Positions 44,801-55,824 of a stretch of 64,000 nucleotides of DNA are shown here, piece after piece. The DNA is from Rhododendron vialii (taxonomy: Eukaryota; Streptophyta; Magnoliopsida; Ericales; Ericaceae). The stretch spans positions 12,500,001 to 12,564,000 of the forward strand of contig NC_080560.1 of the NCBI RefSeq assembly GCF_030253575.1. The letters are read 5' to 3'. Both the position numbers and the translations under genes were made by a program. A model generated the notes under the pieces. It was not told the DNA's origin. It saw only the letters and a list, made by a program, of their open reading frames with translations, and searched no databases. Position 1 is the stretch's first letter. Each line of letters starts with the position of its first letter.

Positions 44801-46041
44801 TCACCTCTCCCTCGAACTGGTACTTTAGAGAGATCACCAAAAGAAATATCTCCCTGAACCTTTTCATCAAGTTCAGTAAAAAGCTGCCTTGAGCCGGTCA
44901 TATGATTATGGGCTCCAGAATCAAGAAACCATGTACCTTGATCCTGCTCGGTAGGACTGTGCGCCATGAGACTCATTGAATCTCCTCATGTTGGCTCCTT
45001 GTCTGCAAAATTGGCTGTTTCGCCAACTTGATCTGATGTTGGTCTTCCCCGGCACTCGTTGCTATAGTGACCATACTTTTCGCAATTGTAACACTTAACG
45101 TTACTTTTGTCAACGTTCAAACGGTTGTTGTAACCACCTCTTCTGCCTTGTCCTCTTCCTCTTGGATTATGACTTTGCTGTCCTCGTCTACCTCCTCTTG
45201 GAGCATAGTTTTGTTGTCCTCGATCACCTCCTCTTGGAGCATGATTTTGATTCCTTCCTCTGGAGAATCCTCTGCCACCTCTGCCTCTGGAATTTGAATT
45301 TCCAGAGCCTTTTCCATGGGACCCATAGCCTCATCCCCTCTGAGATGTCCCCCCTTGCTCGTACCTTCCTTCATTGAGGGATAACTTCATTTGTAGAGCT
45401 TGTTCCGAGGCTCTATCATCGTCTCTGTGCAACTTCTGTTCGTGGGCTTGCAGCGAACCCACGAGCTCTTCAATAGACATGGTTGAAATGTCTTTAAGTT
45501 CTTCTAACGTAACAACGATGAAGTCGAATCTGCGATCCAAAGATCGCAAGATCTTTTCTATAACTCTCGTGTCGGTGAGAGCTTCACCATTTCTCCTCAT
45601 TTGATTTGAAACCACCATAATTCGAGCATAATACTCAGAAATAGATTCTGAGGATTTCATTCGTAAAGACTCGAATTCACCTCGTAGAGTTTGAAGGTGA
45701 ATCCTCTTTACTTTGTCAGCACCTCTGTAGGTCTTCTGCAGCATCTCCCAAATTTCTTTGGAAGTTTTGGCGGAAGCGATGATCTCGAACGTGGCTTCGT
45801 CAAGTCCTTGATAGATGATGGACTTGGCTTTGTAATCCTTCTTTCGCTCGGTACGGAGCGTCGTCTTTTGTTCTTCCTTTAAAGCTGTTTCAGCTTCTTT
45901 TGAGGTGGGTTCATCATAACCTTCTTCTACCACCTCCATAACATCATGAGCACCAAGCAGTGCCCTCATTTGGATAGATCAATTATCATAATTGTCCTTG
46001 GTGAGCTTTGGAATGACGACTTGGGATGTTCCGTTAATCAT
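41869..46041 (-). pseudogene. Copia gag-pol polyprotein with seven nonsense codons
   Basis: One reading frame runs from ATG 46041 to the stop at 41869-41871 without a frameshift. Domains in order: GAG with an RGG-rich tail and the zinc knuckle CYNCEKYGHYSNEC; protease (DSGAHNHMTG); GAG-pre-integrase (HLRYGHLN...C..GK); integrase core; reverse transcriptase with YVDD (in LYVDDSIFTG); and RNase H (CEAEYVA). In-frame stops lie at 45979-45981 (where families have Trp), 45331-45333, 44986-44988, 44644-44646, 44299-44301, 43714-43716 and 42310-42312 (again a Trp position). It cannot give a full polyprotein. Confidence 0.92.
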
Positions 46042-46630
46042 CGAACCTGAAAAACAAAAGAAATACGTCTGGCGAGGATTGAACTACAATCTTTCAAACT
46101 CCAGGGACCTAAAGTTTAATTAGGCCTGTTGAATCTGTGTTCCAGATGCACTGGATTACTCCTCCTTCTTCAACGTTACCAGAATTTAATGCTTGGTAAC
46201 TACCAGACTTCAATGCTCTGCTTGAAATATCTTCTTTCACTTTGATAATAACGAAATCAGGAGGTGGGTCTGAATTAATTCACACCGAAAAAAAACTTTT
46301 GCTTGCTGAACTGTGAACTGTGATCTCCGGGTTGCATCACCGTCGGTCGGAATAAATTGATTCCAGTGGCGTTGGTATCGTCTTGGCGAGGAGATCTTGA
46401 TTCGATGCTCAAAATTTGGTTTTGACCGAATCGATTTCTGGGCTGCAAAAAACAGTCTGTCTGTTTTTCTTTTTGCCAGAAAGCTGTCGCCAGAAATGCA
46501 GGGCGGCGTTTGGGTGATCGGGCTTTGTACTCAAAAAATTTAATTTTGAGGGAGCTAATTTCTAGTTGAAAATAGCATAACGTTGAAGGTATGTTTTTTT
46601 TCGTGAGAGATTTTTTCGGATGAGCCTAAG

Positions 46631-46642
46631 GCTCTGATACCA
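46631..46642 (-). other. Primer binding site of the copia element
   Basis: On the minus strand TGGTATCAGAGC, complementary to the 3' end of initiator methionine tRNA, three bases inside the 5' LTR. Confidence 0.9.
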
Positions 46643-46645
46643 ATT

Positions 46646-47063
46646 TGTTGGGTGGAGGAGTATTGATCACACACTTATAATGTATGAAACTCACAAGAGA
46701 ATTGCACAAATACACTCACAATATATTGAATTCACTCAATCTGAAAATAACATATAAGGAGGAGGAATTTCTCTCTCTCTGTAACTCTCTTATTCTCTTA
46801 CTCCACACATATCTTTTACATAATCAGAATACATTCTTTTATAGGCAAATCAAGCAGACAAGTAGATAATTTTGCAATAAATGCAAAGATCACAAATTGA
46901 AATACGGAAGCTTAAATTCAATACCCACGTTTTTGTTATTGTTCTTCTTGCAAGCTTATCTGACTTTCATTCTTCACCAACTTACCCTTCCACTTGCAGG
47001 CATTCATAGCCTCTAAAACAATAGTTCCACACGTTCCAAATCAAGCTTACTGGTTTTTCAACA
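46646..47063 (-). repeat. 5' LTR of the copia element
   Basis: It is 418 bp, TG...CA, and partners 41431-41848. It adjoins the PBS and the right target-site duplication CAATT. Confidence 0.93.
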
Positions 47064-47631
47064 CAATTGGGGACTACGAGTGTTCTCCCTTTTATATACA
47101 AAGTAAAATTTCACAAATGTTCAATCGAATTTCTATTCAACCCTATTGAAGTAATATGAACCTGCAAACAAAAGCAAGGAATGGTAGAGCAGTATCATGT
47201 AAGTAGCTTTTTCATGAGTTGAGTCAGTTTTTAAGGAGTTCAGTTGCATTGAAGATGAACTTTGTTTCCCACAAAATTAATTGTTGATTTTTAATTTTTA
47301 ACCCTTGTTGACATCCCATTTTTATATGGGCGCAACCAGTTCTTTATAAGGCCCGTGGTCCATGACCTTAATGTGCAACCCGCATCGCACTTCGCACTTC
47401 ATCACAGAATATTACTGATGCATGAGTTTTGTTTCTTTTAAGTGTATCAGCGCACGAACATTGAGTCACGCAATCGCAAACAGAACATGGACTTATGAAT
47501 ATTTTACTTAATTAAATGGTGAGAACTGCAGATTGCTAAACAAGTAAAAATTATAAAAAGAGATGCCATTATTGTTTCCCATCAGTAGGTCCGCGAAAAA
47601 AATTTCGAGATATATTTCTTTAGATTTAAAG
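47064..47631. other. Spacer with duplicated block d (left part)
   Basis: Bases 47378-47625 align with 58558-58805 (GATGCCATT...TTTCCCATCA.TAGGTCCGC is shared). The homology resumes at ~53278 beyond the LINE, so this is the left flank of the LINE target. No gene is seen. Confidence 0.55.
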
Positions 47632-47886
47632 TTTTTTTTTTTGGGTAAATTAACCACTTTATAGAACAAACAAACAGAATATGCAGAGTATTCGAATACA
47701 AACTCTGAAATGGCTACCAACAAGGAGCCTTAACAAAAAAAGAAAATAGAGCCAAAGCCTAAACACCGGCTAAAAGAAGACAACAGAATTCGACAAAAAA
47801 ACAACTAGCTAGGAACTAAAAATCCTAGAATTTAAACCCCAGATATCAGCCAACAAACGGTTCCCATCAGTCCGCTTGAGGCCTCT

Positions 47887-50800
47887 CTAAGAGCATAGGC
47901 ATGCCCGAACTTCATTAATAATGTGAGAGCCCAAAAGAGGAGCAAGAAGAGCTTTACCTTGGAATATTTTGGCATTCCTTTCACGCCAAATCCAGTAGAT
48001 AGAAGCTGCCAACGAGAGTTTGTAGATTCTGCTAGGGATAGAGGCACCAATCATCCGAGAACATACCCAGTCAATTTCCTCAGCCAGCCCCAAAACAGGT
48101 CTTGCAATTTGATTCTTGGTTAGTACCATTTTCCAAACCTCCTTAGAGAATGGACACTCAAAAAATAGGTGTTCATGGGACTCAATGGCACCAAGGCAGA
48201 GGACACAGTTAGCATCAATCCCCATCCCCCAGCTAAGCAATCTGTCCTTTGTAGAAAGACGACCCATAAAAACAATCCACTCTATAAAGGCCCAACGACG
48301 AACATGGTGGGGAAACCAAACACTTTTCGCCCATGGAACCTTAGGAAGAGCAGCCCTCAAAGCCAGCCAAGCAGAATTGGCAGAAAACTTGCCATCCTTA
48401 GATGAGGTCCACCTAACCGAATCAGGAATATCAATGTTTGGAATCAAAGTAGGGGGGGTACATGCAACAATTTCCCTTGTGGCCATGCTCCGAGGTCTAG
48501 GCCATTTCCAAGTACCTTGATGTATAATGGTAGAAACTTTGGTAAGCAAAGATCTTCCTCTATCAACTGTTACAGCATCACCAAATTTCTGGTATAAAGG
48601 GCCTAAAGTATGCCAGTTATCAATCCAAAGAAAAGTAGAGGATCCATCACCAATCACGTATTTAATCCAAGGTTGAGCTAGATCTCTAAGATTAAAAATC
48701 TTCCTAATGGTCCAAGAAGCCTCATTAGGAATTTTAACTCTCCACAAGCTTTGATCTTTAATAATGTAGGTGTGAATCCATTTTATCCATAACGTATCAG
48801 ACTTTAAACACAAGGCCCATAAGTGTCTTAACATGGAAGCCCTATTCCAGTCTTTCAGAAGTCTAAAACCTAAACCTCCCTCCTCCTTGGGGGCGCACAC
48901 AAACTGCCATGCCACCTTGGCACCAAACGTTTTGAGTTCAAGACCAGACCAAAGAAAGGATCTCAACATTCTCTCAATGTCACTCAGCACTTTTTGAGGA
49001 AGGATAAAAATTGAAGACCAATAGACTTGGATGCTGAAAAGAACATACTGTACCAATTGGGCCCTACCTCCATAAGACAAGGTTTTATTCGACCAAGATT
49101 GGATTCTGCTAAGGATCTTCTCTTTCAACTGAGCACAATCAGCAGCTTTGAGACTAGTAGAAATAAGAGGGATCCCCAAGTACTTCACAGGTAAAGTTCC
49201 CACAGGGATAGCTAATATAGTACTAAGATAAGCTTTGGTTACCTCATCGACTCCTGAGAAAAAAATGGTGCTTTTCTGCAAGTTAGGGCCAAGACCAGAG
49301 AATAAATGGAAATCGGTCAACATATCTGCCACCAATTGAAATGTTTTAGCTTGTGCCCCACAAAGAACAAAGAGATCATCAGCAAAAATCAGGTGGTTGA
49401 TGTTTAAAGCTCTGCATCTTGGATGAAACACAAAATCAAGGCAATGACCAATCTTATACTGAAAGAGGGCAGTGAATCCTTCCATAACGAGCAGGAAAAG
49501 ATAGGGAGACAGTGGATCACCTTGCCATAATCCTCTCTTTCCAGGAAAAAACCCCTCCAGTTCCTCATTTATCACAACTGAAAACATGGGAGAGGTAATG
49601 CAAACTTGTACCCAACTTATGAACTGGCTAGGAAACTCCATAGTCCTCATGATATTCAGTAGAAAATCCCAATCTACTGAGTCATAGGCCTTCATTAAGT
49701 CCATTTTAATAGCACATCTAGGGCTGCCACCTTCTCTATGATAATTCTTGACAATCTCCTGCATAAGTAAAATATTGTCCACGATTGATCTTCCTTTTAC
49801 AAAAGCAGATTGATTGAGGCTAATAATAGCATGGAGTAGAGGCTGCATCCTGTTAGTAAGGATTTTAGTCACACATTTATAGACCACATTGCAACAAGCA
49901 ATGGGCCTATAATCTTTGATAGAACTAGGGGATTGAATCTTAGGAACTAGAGTCAGAGCAGTACAATTCCATTGTCTTGGCATTATCCCACTTTGAAAAA
50001 ACAATTGGATGGCTCGAATCACATCTTCACCCACGATGTCCCAATTCTTGTGAAAGAAATCAGAGTTGAAACCATCTGGACCAGGGGCTTTATCCCCTTT
50101 GATGGACCAAATAGCGTCTTTGATTTCCATGCGAGAAACAGGCTTGGAGAGACTCTCTTTTAACCCCCTGGGAAGTCTCTGAGTGACAGCAAGACTGACC
50201 ACATGGGAGGCGTCAACCTTCTGAGCAAAAGGTGTTCCTAGTAAACCCATGTAATAACCAAGAATCTCCCCCTTGATAGCTTCAGGATCTGTCAATCTTG
50301 TACCCGAACAATCAGTCAAACTTAAAATTTTGCTTCTTGAACATTGAGACTTTAGTTTTTGGTGAAAAAACCTGGTGTTTTGGTCCCCTAAGGCAAGCCA
50401 TTGAACCCTTGATTTCTGTTTTTTGAATGATTCCTCAACTAAACTTAGCTCTACAAACTTAGTATGCAGCACTGTTTCCTCTTCCATAAGGGTAGCATTA
50501 TGAGGGTTTTGAAGACATTGCTCTTGAACCAAAGCTAACTCTTGTCTAGCTTGATGAACTCTGTCCCCAATTTGTGAGTAAAACTTTTTATTAAAAGCCC
50601 TCAGAACTGGTTTTAATCTCGCCAGTTTTCCATACAAACGAGAATGACATGAACCATTTAGAGGCGCGCCCCAAGACTTTTGGACCTCAGCCTTAAATTG
50701 ATCATGTCTCATCCAAAAACTGAAAAATTTGAAAGGAATCTTCCTGGGGATCTCTGGCAAGACATCCACCAAAATGAAGCAGTGGTCAGAAATACCTGGA

Positions 50801-51453
50801 GGTAAAAAGGTTGTTTCTGATTCTGGGAATTTGTCCAGCCAGATAGGATTAATAAGGACCCTATCCAACTTACTCTTTATATCTCCAAGGCCCCCCCTCT
50901 TATTAGACCAAGTAAACCACATACCTTTAAAAGCCATATCATCCATTTCAATGCTATCAAGACAATCATTAAACTCATTAGCAGCACTTCTATCAAAGCC
51001 CACTAATCTTTCAGACAGCCTACGAACAACATTGAAGTCACCTAATTGAATCCAAGGTACATCTCCAATAGCAGAATAAAGAAACCTCATCTCCGTCCAA
51101 AGCTCTCTCCGAGTAACCAAAGCGTTGTGGCCATATACAACAGAAACATAGAAACAACGATGATCACCAGTAAGTACCTTAGCCACCAAAAGTTGGGAAG
51201 AAGAATGTACCACATCCACGGTGAGGAGTTGAGAATCCCACCCCAAAACAATTCTTGCTACCAAACCGTGAGAAGCATTATGAACAGACAACCAGTGAGC
51301 AGGAAAACAACGCTTAACTGTGCTATCAACATTTTCTAGCCTAACTTTGGCCTCAATAACACCCACCATACCCAATTTATGAAGTTTAATCATGGAGTAA
51401 ACTTCTTTCTGCTTAAGGGGATTATTTAAGCCCCTAACATTCCAGGCCCCCAA
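47887..51453 (-). CDS. LINE ORF2: APE endonuclease and reverse transcriptase
   Basis: About 1,188 codons without a stop. Residues 1-~235 are an APE-type endonuclease (GAWNVRGLNN at the start, QLGDFN, SDHCFIL near 227). The reverse transcriptase follows, with GDKAPGPDGF (453-462), QGDPLSPYLF and the catalytic FADD (690-693). A zf-RVT region near the C-terminus has CVLC at about 1083 and HEHLFFEC. The domain set is complete for plant L1 ORF2. The first codon of the open frame here is TTG; no ATG precedes the endonuclease, and the frame overlaps the end of ORF1, so translation would depend on reinitiation or coupling. All catalytic motifs are kept, which suggests recent activity. Confidence 0.9.
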   Translation of the reverse strand: MGAWNVRGLNNPLKQKEVYSMIKLHKLGMVGVIEAKVRLENVDSTVKRCFPAHWLSVHNASHGLVARIVLGWDSQLLTVDVVHSSSQLLVAKVLTGDHRCFYVSVVYGHNALVTRRELWTEMRFLYSAIGDVPWIQLGDFNVVRRLSERLVGFDRSAANEFNDCLDSIEMDDMAFKGMWFTWSNKRGGLGDIKSKLDRVLINPIWLDKFPESETTFLPPGISDHCFILVDVLPEIPRKIPFKFFSFWMRHDQFKAEVQKSWGAPLNGSCHSRLYGKLARLKPVLRAFNKKFYSQIGDRVHQARQELALVQEQCLQNPHNATLMEEETVLHTKFVELSLVEESFKKQKSRVQWLALGDQNTRFFHQKLKSQCSRSKILSLTDCSGTRLTDPEAIKGEILGYYMGLLGTPFAQKVDASHVVSLAVTQRLPRGLKESLSKPVSRMEIKDAIWSIKGDKAPGPDGFNSDFFHKNWDIVGEDVIRAIQLFFQSGIMPRQWNCTALTLVPKIQSPSSIKDYRPIACCNVVYKCVTKILTNRMQPLLHAIISLNQSAFVKGRSIVDNILLMQEIVKNYHREGGSPRCAIKMDLMKAYDSVDWDFLLNIMRTMEFPSQFISWVQVCITSPMFSVVINEELEGFFPGKRGLWQGDPLSPYLFLLVMEGFTALFQYKIGHCLDFVFHPRCRALNINHLIFADDLFVLCGAQAKTFQLVADMLTDFHLFSGLGPNLQKSTIFFSGVDEVTKAYLSTILAIPVGTLPVKYLGIPLISTSLKAADCAQLKEKILSRIQSWSNKTLSYGGRAQLVQYVLFSIQVYWSSIFILPQKVLSDIERMLRSFLWSGLELKTFGAKVAWQFVCAPKEEGGLGFRLLKDWNRASMLRHLWALCLKSDTLWIKWIHTYIIKDQSLWRVKIPNEASWTIRKIFNLRDLAQPWIKYVIGDGSSTFLWIDNWHTLGPLYQKFGDAVTVDRGRSLLTKVSTIIHQGTWKWPRPRSMATREIVACTPPTLIPNIDIPDSVRWTSSKDGKFSANSAWLALRAALPKVPWAKSVWFPHHVRRWAFIEWIVFMGRLSTKDRLLSWGMGIDANCVLCLGAIESHEHLFFECPFSKEVWKMVLTKNQIARPVLGLAEEIDWVCSRMIGASIPSRIYKLSLAASIYWIWRERNAKIFQGKALLAPLLGSHIINEVRACLCS

Positions 51454-51473
51454 GCTTATTTTGTCTTTGAAAG

Positions 51474-52946
51474 TTACTTCTTGGTACCACCCCCAACCCC
51501 CTTCTTAGTATTAGGGGGACCTCCTATCCCTTTACTCTTACCACGGCCTCTCTTAGTAGTAGGAAAAATGCCAATATCTGGTTGATCAGTATGAACAGAT
51601 TCAAGGGAAATAATCTCCTCTTCTGTTAAGACAGCTCCAGTCTCATCAATTTCCACCTCTCCAGCTTTATCCTCAAGCAAAGCAAGAGCTGAAAAGGAAT
51701 TGTCACTACGCACAGTAGGACTTTGGCCCAGGACCTTACTAGCAATCTTGACAGGAGTAGAGTAGTGCACAGCCTCTATACCAGCCTGACACACCTCACC
51801 TTGCTTCCTTTTAGACTTCTCAGTAGTAACCATAGTCTCAAGCACTTCAGAAGGCCCTTGAGGACCTAGAGTCTCTTCCGTAGGTAAAGAACACACTTCG
51901 GGAGCAGCCACAGGTTCTTTCCTCACCCATTCAGTTTTGGGCTTTGACATCTTAGCTTTAACACCGCACTGTTCTTCAGAATGACCAAAAACATGGCACT
52001 CCAAACACTTAACTGGTGTCTAGGGATATTTAACTCCTATAGTAGCAGCAAGACCATTGGAGCACTCCACGTCAATAGTGTCAGGTAGGATAGAGCCAAC
52101 CTCAACCTCCACACATAGTCTAGCATAGCTTAGCCTCTTATAACTCTCTGTTAGTTTATCAGCATATAAAGGTACCCCAATAGCACTAGCTATAAAGCTC
52201 AAGCCATCCTCATGCCATAGCTGCAAAGGAACATTATAGAGTTGAGCCCAGATAGGGACTTTGGTAAACTGCTCTTTCCTAAGCTCCAACTGAGGGGACC
52301 ATTGCTTGAGAATGAGAAGTTTTTCCCCAAAATGCCAAGGCCCAGCTGCAACAACCTTCTCATGACCATCCGCTTGGGAGAACTTAAAGAAGAAAAAACC
52401 CTGGTCGTTAGACATAACCTTCTGAATACCAAATCTCTTCCAAATCTGAAAAGCGATACTCTCAACAGCACTAAAAGGCAGTTTCTTATCCAAAAAATAC
52501 CTAACCACGCAGTCTTTCCACCGAGAAACCCCTGCGTCAACAACCTCAGGAGGAGGACACACTACTACTCTAGCCTCCTTAATCTGTGGGGGGTGGTAGG
52601 ATAGCTTCATACGAGGACCATCTGGTTTCGGCACAACAATCTCGGTCCAACAAGGTGTAGGGTTAGAGATACCCTCCAAAACACCAGTTGAAGTCACAGC
52701 ATCCATTTGTTGTTTTGGTTCTACTTCCTTACGCAGGAGTTGGACCTCAGGCTGAACCAGCGATGTGGCAACATGTTCACTTACCACGGAAGCACCCTCC
52801 ACACAATCGAGAATATTGCCACTAACAGCCGAACTAGAGCCCTTATTATGTAAAACATTAATAGCAGATCGCACTCCTTTCATAGAACTAGGGTTACGAT
52901 CGAAAAGAGAAGAACGAAGAACAGGAAAATTCGTTGAGAGATTCAT
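51474..52946 (-). pseudogene. LINE ORF1 (DUF4283 / CCHC zinc knuckle) with one nonsense codon
   Basis: From ATG 52946, a DUF4283 domain (VVRYFLDKKLPF... through SYARLCVEVEV) is followed by the CCHC knuckle CLECHVFGHSEEQC and a charged C-terminal tail ending near 51474. The frame is one piece of ~490 codons except for an in-frame TAG at 52020-52022, just before the knuckle. The family normally has Trp there, so a single G-to-A change explains it. ORF1 proteins coat LINE RNA for retrotransposition. Confidence 0.82.
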
Positions 52947-53270
52947 TAGGAAAAGTAAAGAATCGTACCAGAGCAAAGGAAAGAAAAGAGGAATCAGACA
53001 AAGAACCTAGCAGAGATGGAGCCCCGCTCAAGTCTCACCAGAATCGCCCAAATCGCCCATCTGTTTGGTTACAACAAATAGAGGCTCTCGTCGTTTCAGT
53101 AAAAGTGAGCTATGTTGCTCCCTTTGCCTTAGCAAGTAAATATGCACACGCACACAAATACACATTAAACAACTGATTCACAATAGAAAGTAGGGGAAAC
53201 CCCAAATTAGTTGGAGCTAGAAAAACCACTTGACCGTCAGATTGGTGAAAACCGAGATAACATGTAATAA

Positions 53271-53946
53271 AGTTTTTTCTTGATTTGATTCCATTTTCTC
53301 CACTTTGACAAATTTTAAATTTCCCTAAAAAGTACTAGTAACTAGAATCACTGAAAACTGTAAAGACAAGCATCTTGGGGGAAGATGGAATATGCAACAA
53401 TATTATGGCATTGCAGAAGAACTAGAAGGAAAATAAAATGTGACCTTACTTGGGGCCCGTTTCGGTTTCTAAAAAAAGGAAGGTAATTTCAAGCTCAAAA
53501 ATCATGTGTTTAAGCAAATAATTTTTCTAACAATATATATCTTGTTTGATAGATCTCATTGAGATATTTTTAAACAGTGTAAAAAAATTAAAAAATTATT
53601 TTTCATTTTCATTTTCATTATATTTGAGTTTGAAATTACATTCTTTTTGAAAAAAAAAGTTTAAAAAGAAAGCAGAACGGCACCTTACACTAGTTCAAAC
53701 TATAGGGCTTTGACAGCTTTTCTTACACTGATTCACATTTTGAGGGATCAAATTAACACCAAAAGACTGGCTCTTTTTTTTTTTTCTTTTTTACAAACGT
53801 CTTCATAACTGCAGTACTACTCCAGCTTCACAAATTCTTACACGTAAAGAAACTGTACATTCCACTCTTGCCTAATCCTCAACCAGTAAACAGAAATTTT
53901 TGTCACAGACCAAGAGCTGAGGCAAGCTCTTACATCCCTCAAAATG
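53271..53946. other. Spacer between LINE and SRO-like pseudogene
   Basis: Bases 53278-53350 continue duplicated block d. Bases 53452-53688 (GGGGCCCGTTTCGG ... CAGAACGGCACC) look like a small Tourist-type MITE with diffuse arms. The remainder is the presumed 3' UTR of the minus-strand SRO-like pseudogene. Confidence 0.45.
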
Positions 53947-55824
53947 TTATGCAGCACCGGTACCATCGGACTCCCTTGTTTTGATCACATCACTTAACAG
54001 CTCGTCTCCAGCTAGTTGCCTCAATCTATAGATCATTTGGGCTCATGAGATTTTTTTTTATCTGTGTGCACAGCACAAGCAAATTCTTATGATCTCTCTT
54101 TTCGGTTACATATGTAACATAAATGAAAAACAAAAGAAAGCCGACTTAGACAGGCAAAGTTGCTCATCCTACAATTTCCATATAGGGTGAACAAGTAATA
54201 AACAAAATAAGAGAAAGAAAAGAAAAGATGAACTTACACGGAACTCGCTTTGATATTTATGGAGAATCGCCATCTTTGAAGATGGTAAGACATTCACCAG
54301 CTTGGAAATTAGAACAGAAAATCCTACACATTGTGTAGTGGGCTTGTATACAGGAGTTCGATCCCTTCCGAAACCTTGTCAAATAACATAAAAATCCAAA
54401 TGAATGAAGCTTGAAAACACACAATGGGAAATCCCAAACGAATTTACTTATTTTTTATCAACAAAACAAATCTACGTAACAATGATATATATAATGAAAA
54501 GGAAACACTAATTGGCCCTTTACCTCGAACATTGAGCGCCTTGAAACTGACTACGAAACTGGAAAAAATTTGGTTTCAAAAGATCATCGACTCCGGAATC
54601 AAATTCTTCTGAACTTGGTTTGAATTGTTTCGAACCAGGCCGAACTACTTCCGCCCCAGTATCACATTACACAGCAATAGATGCCGGAGCCCATAGTCAT
54701 CGTCAATTGATGTCAATAACCTGCACAATATTCAGAAAGAAAACAATCAAGCCGTGGAAAAGAAAATAATCAAGCCGTGGGGAATAAATTATGCCCAAGT
54801 GGGAAAAAAAAAGAGAAAATTGATAATTACATTTGATTTACATTTCACTCCCGGTGTTAGACATTTCACAAAAAAGTTGAATTTTTGTGACCAAAGCAGC
54901 AAAGCTAACAAAAAGGCGATTACATACACACACAAAAATTGAACTACTTTTTTCCGACTGTCAGTTAGTATTTTTGCTGATCTCTATATATTCTGACAAG
55001 AAAAATGTTCAATTAAAAAAAATCAAACAAGCCCTGGGAGGGGGGGAAAAGAAAAATTAAAGAAGAGTTAAAAGTTGATTTTGTCCAAATACAATAACTA
55101 GAGTTGTCAACTGAAAATGAAAAACAGTGGTTGTTCATGCTTACCCATCCATTACGAACTCCAGGGGATACAAATGTACCCCAAAACCATCTTCGCCGTT
55201 GTCTGATTGTCTACATCCTTTGAATCCATGGGATATGATTCGACAGATTTTGTCCCTTAATCCCCCATGCTAGGCATGCTTTACGTTACCATTCCCTCCA
55301 CATTTCTTCACCATCTTAGCCGAGGAAATGCAGAAAGCTTCCAACCACCCGTTGAGACTAGACCATGGGATTTTATGGACAGCGGCGAAATTTGTGTCAT
55401 TTATCATACCCTTAACAACGCAACCAATGATGATTTGGTAACATTTGCTTCCTTCATGTATTCGAGTCAATCCATTTCTTTTGAAAATTCCAAATTCCTC
55501 GAAAACTGAAGAAGAAAATGAATCATCTTCAGAATTTAGAACTAGAATTTCATTTTGGTCGATGCTGATGGATACTTGCTCCTCTAGATCACCAAAATGC
55601 TCCATCTATTCATCAGCCAAACAATTCAACTGAGTTAGAATCATGCAAAACCATTTGAAGATGAAAAGGTTGAAATGAGAAGTATATATACAAAAGACAG
55701 AAAAGCAAAAAAGATGAAACAGAGAGAAAGGACTTACCTCTGAAATTCTTTGTTTCTTCCCGGCAAATTTTGTCCCCACCACCACCGTGCTTTTTCCCCG
55801 CCGCATGCCGCCGTGTATTTCCAT
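53947..55824 (-). pseudogene. SRO (SIMILAR TO RCD-ONE)-like gene, decayed
   Basis: Minus-strand pieces read as exons: 55738-55824 (possible leader exon), 55145-55605, 54524-54720, 54238-54342, and a last exon ending at TAA 53947-53949. The second shows the SRO start (EEQVSISIDQNEILVLNSED) and the PARP-like core up to CGGNGNVKHA. The third has YGLRHLLLCNVILG and SSEEFDSGVDDLL. The last two form the RST domain (FSVLISKLVNVLPSSKMAI; YRLRQLAGDELLSDVIK). SROs are plant-specific inactive PARP-like proteins that bind transcription factors in stress responses. Lesions: TAG at ~55271 where the family has Trp (YAWYG), a small deletion shifting frame near 54640, and TGA for the conserved Arg of the RST 'KISR' motif near 54045. 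Splice sites at 55737/55606 and 55144/54721 look usable. Whether any short product is made is unknown. Confidence 0.72.

Larger units (their letters stand above)
41431..47063 (-). mobile_element. Full-length Ty1/copia LTR retrotransposon
   Basis: Two 418-bp LTRs (41431-41848; 46646-47063) start TGTTGG and end CAACA, and the element is flanked by a perfect 5-bp duplication CAATT (41426-41430; 47064-47068). On the minus strand the PBS TGGTATCAGAGC (46631-46642 on +) matches tRNA-iMet, and a polypurine tract (complement of CCCCCC at 41850-41855) adjoins the 3' LTR. I count nine substitutions between the LTRs (~2%), so insertion is recent. The domain order GAG-PR-INT-RT-RH is that of copia. Confidence 0.96.
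47632..53270 (-). mobile_element. L1-type LINE retrotransposon, nearly complete
   Basis: It reads on the minus strand: 5' UTR (about 53270-52947), ORF1 (52946-51474), ORF2 (51453-47887), a ~245-bp 3' UTR and an 11-base poly(A) (T-run at 47632-47642 on +). A paralogue of the empty target at 58558-58885 brackets the insertion between ~47630 and ~53278. An exact target-site duplication was not recognised, so the 5' limit is approximate. Confidence 0.85.

Noticed and set aside
45067-45297. 76-codon Ser/Thr-rich + strand frame and the 85-codon minus frame at 45117-45374
   Set aside because: They are other-frame readings of the RGG-rich GAG tail of the copia element.
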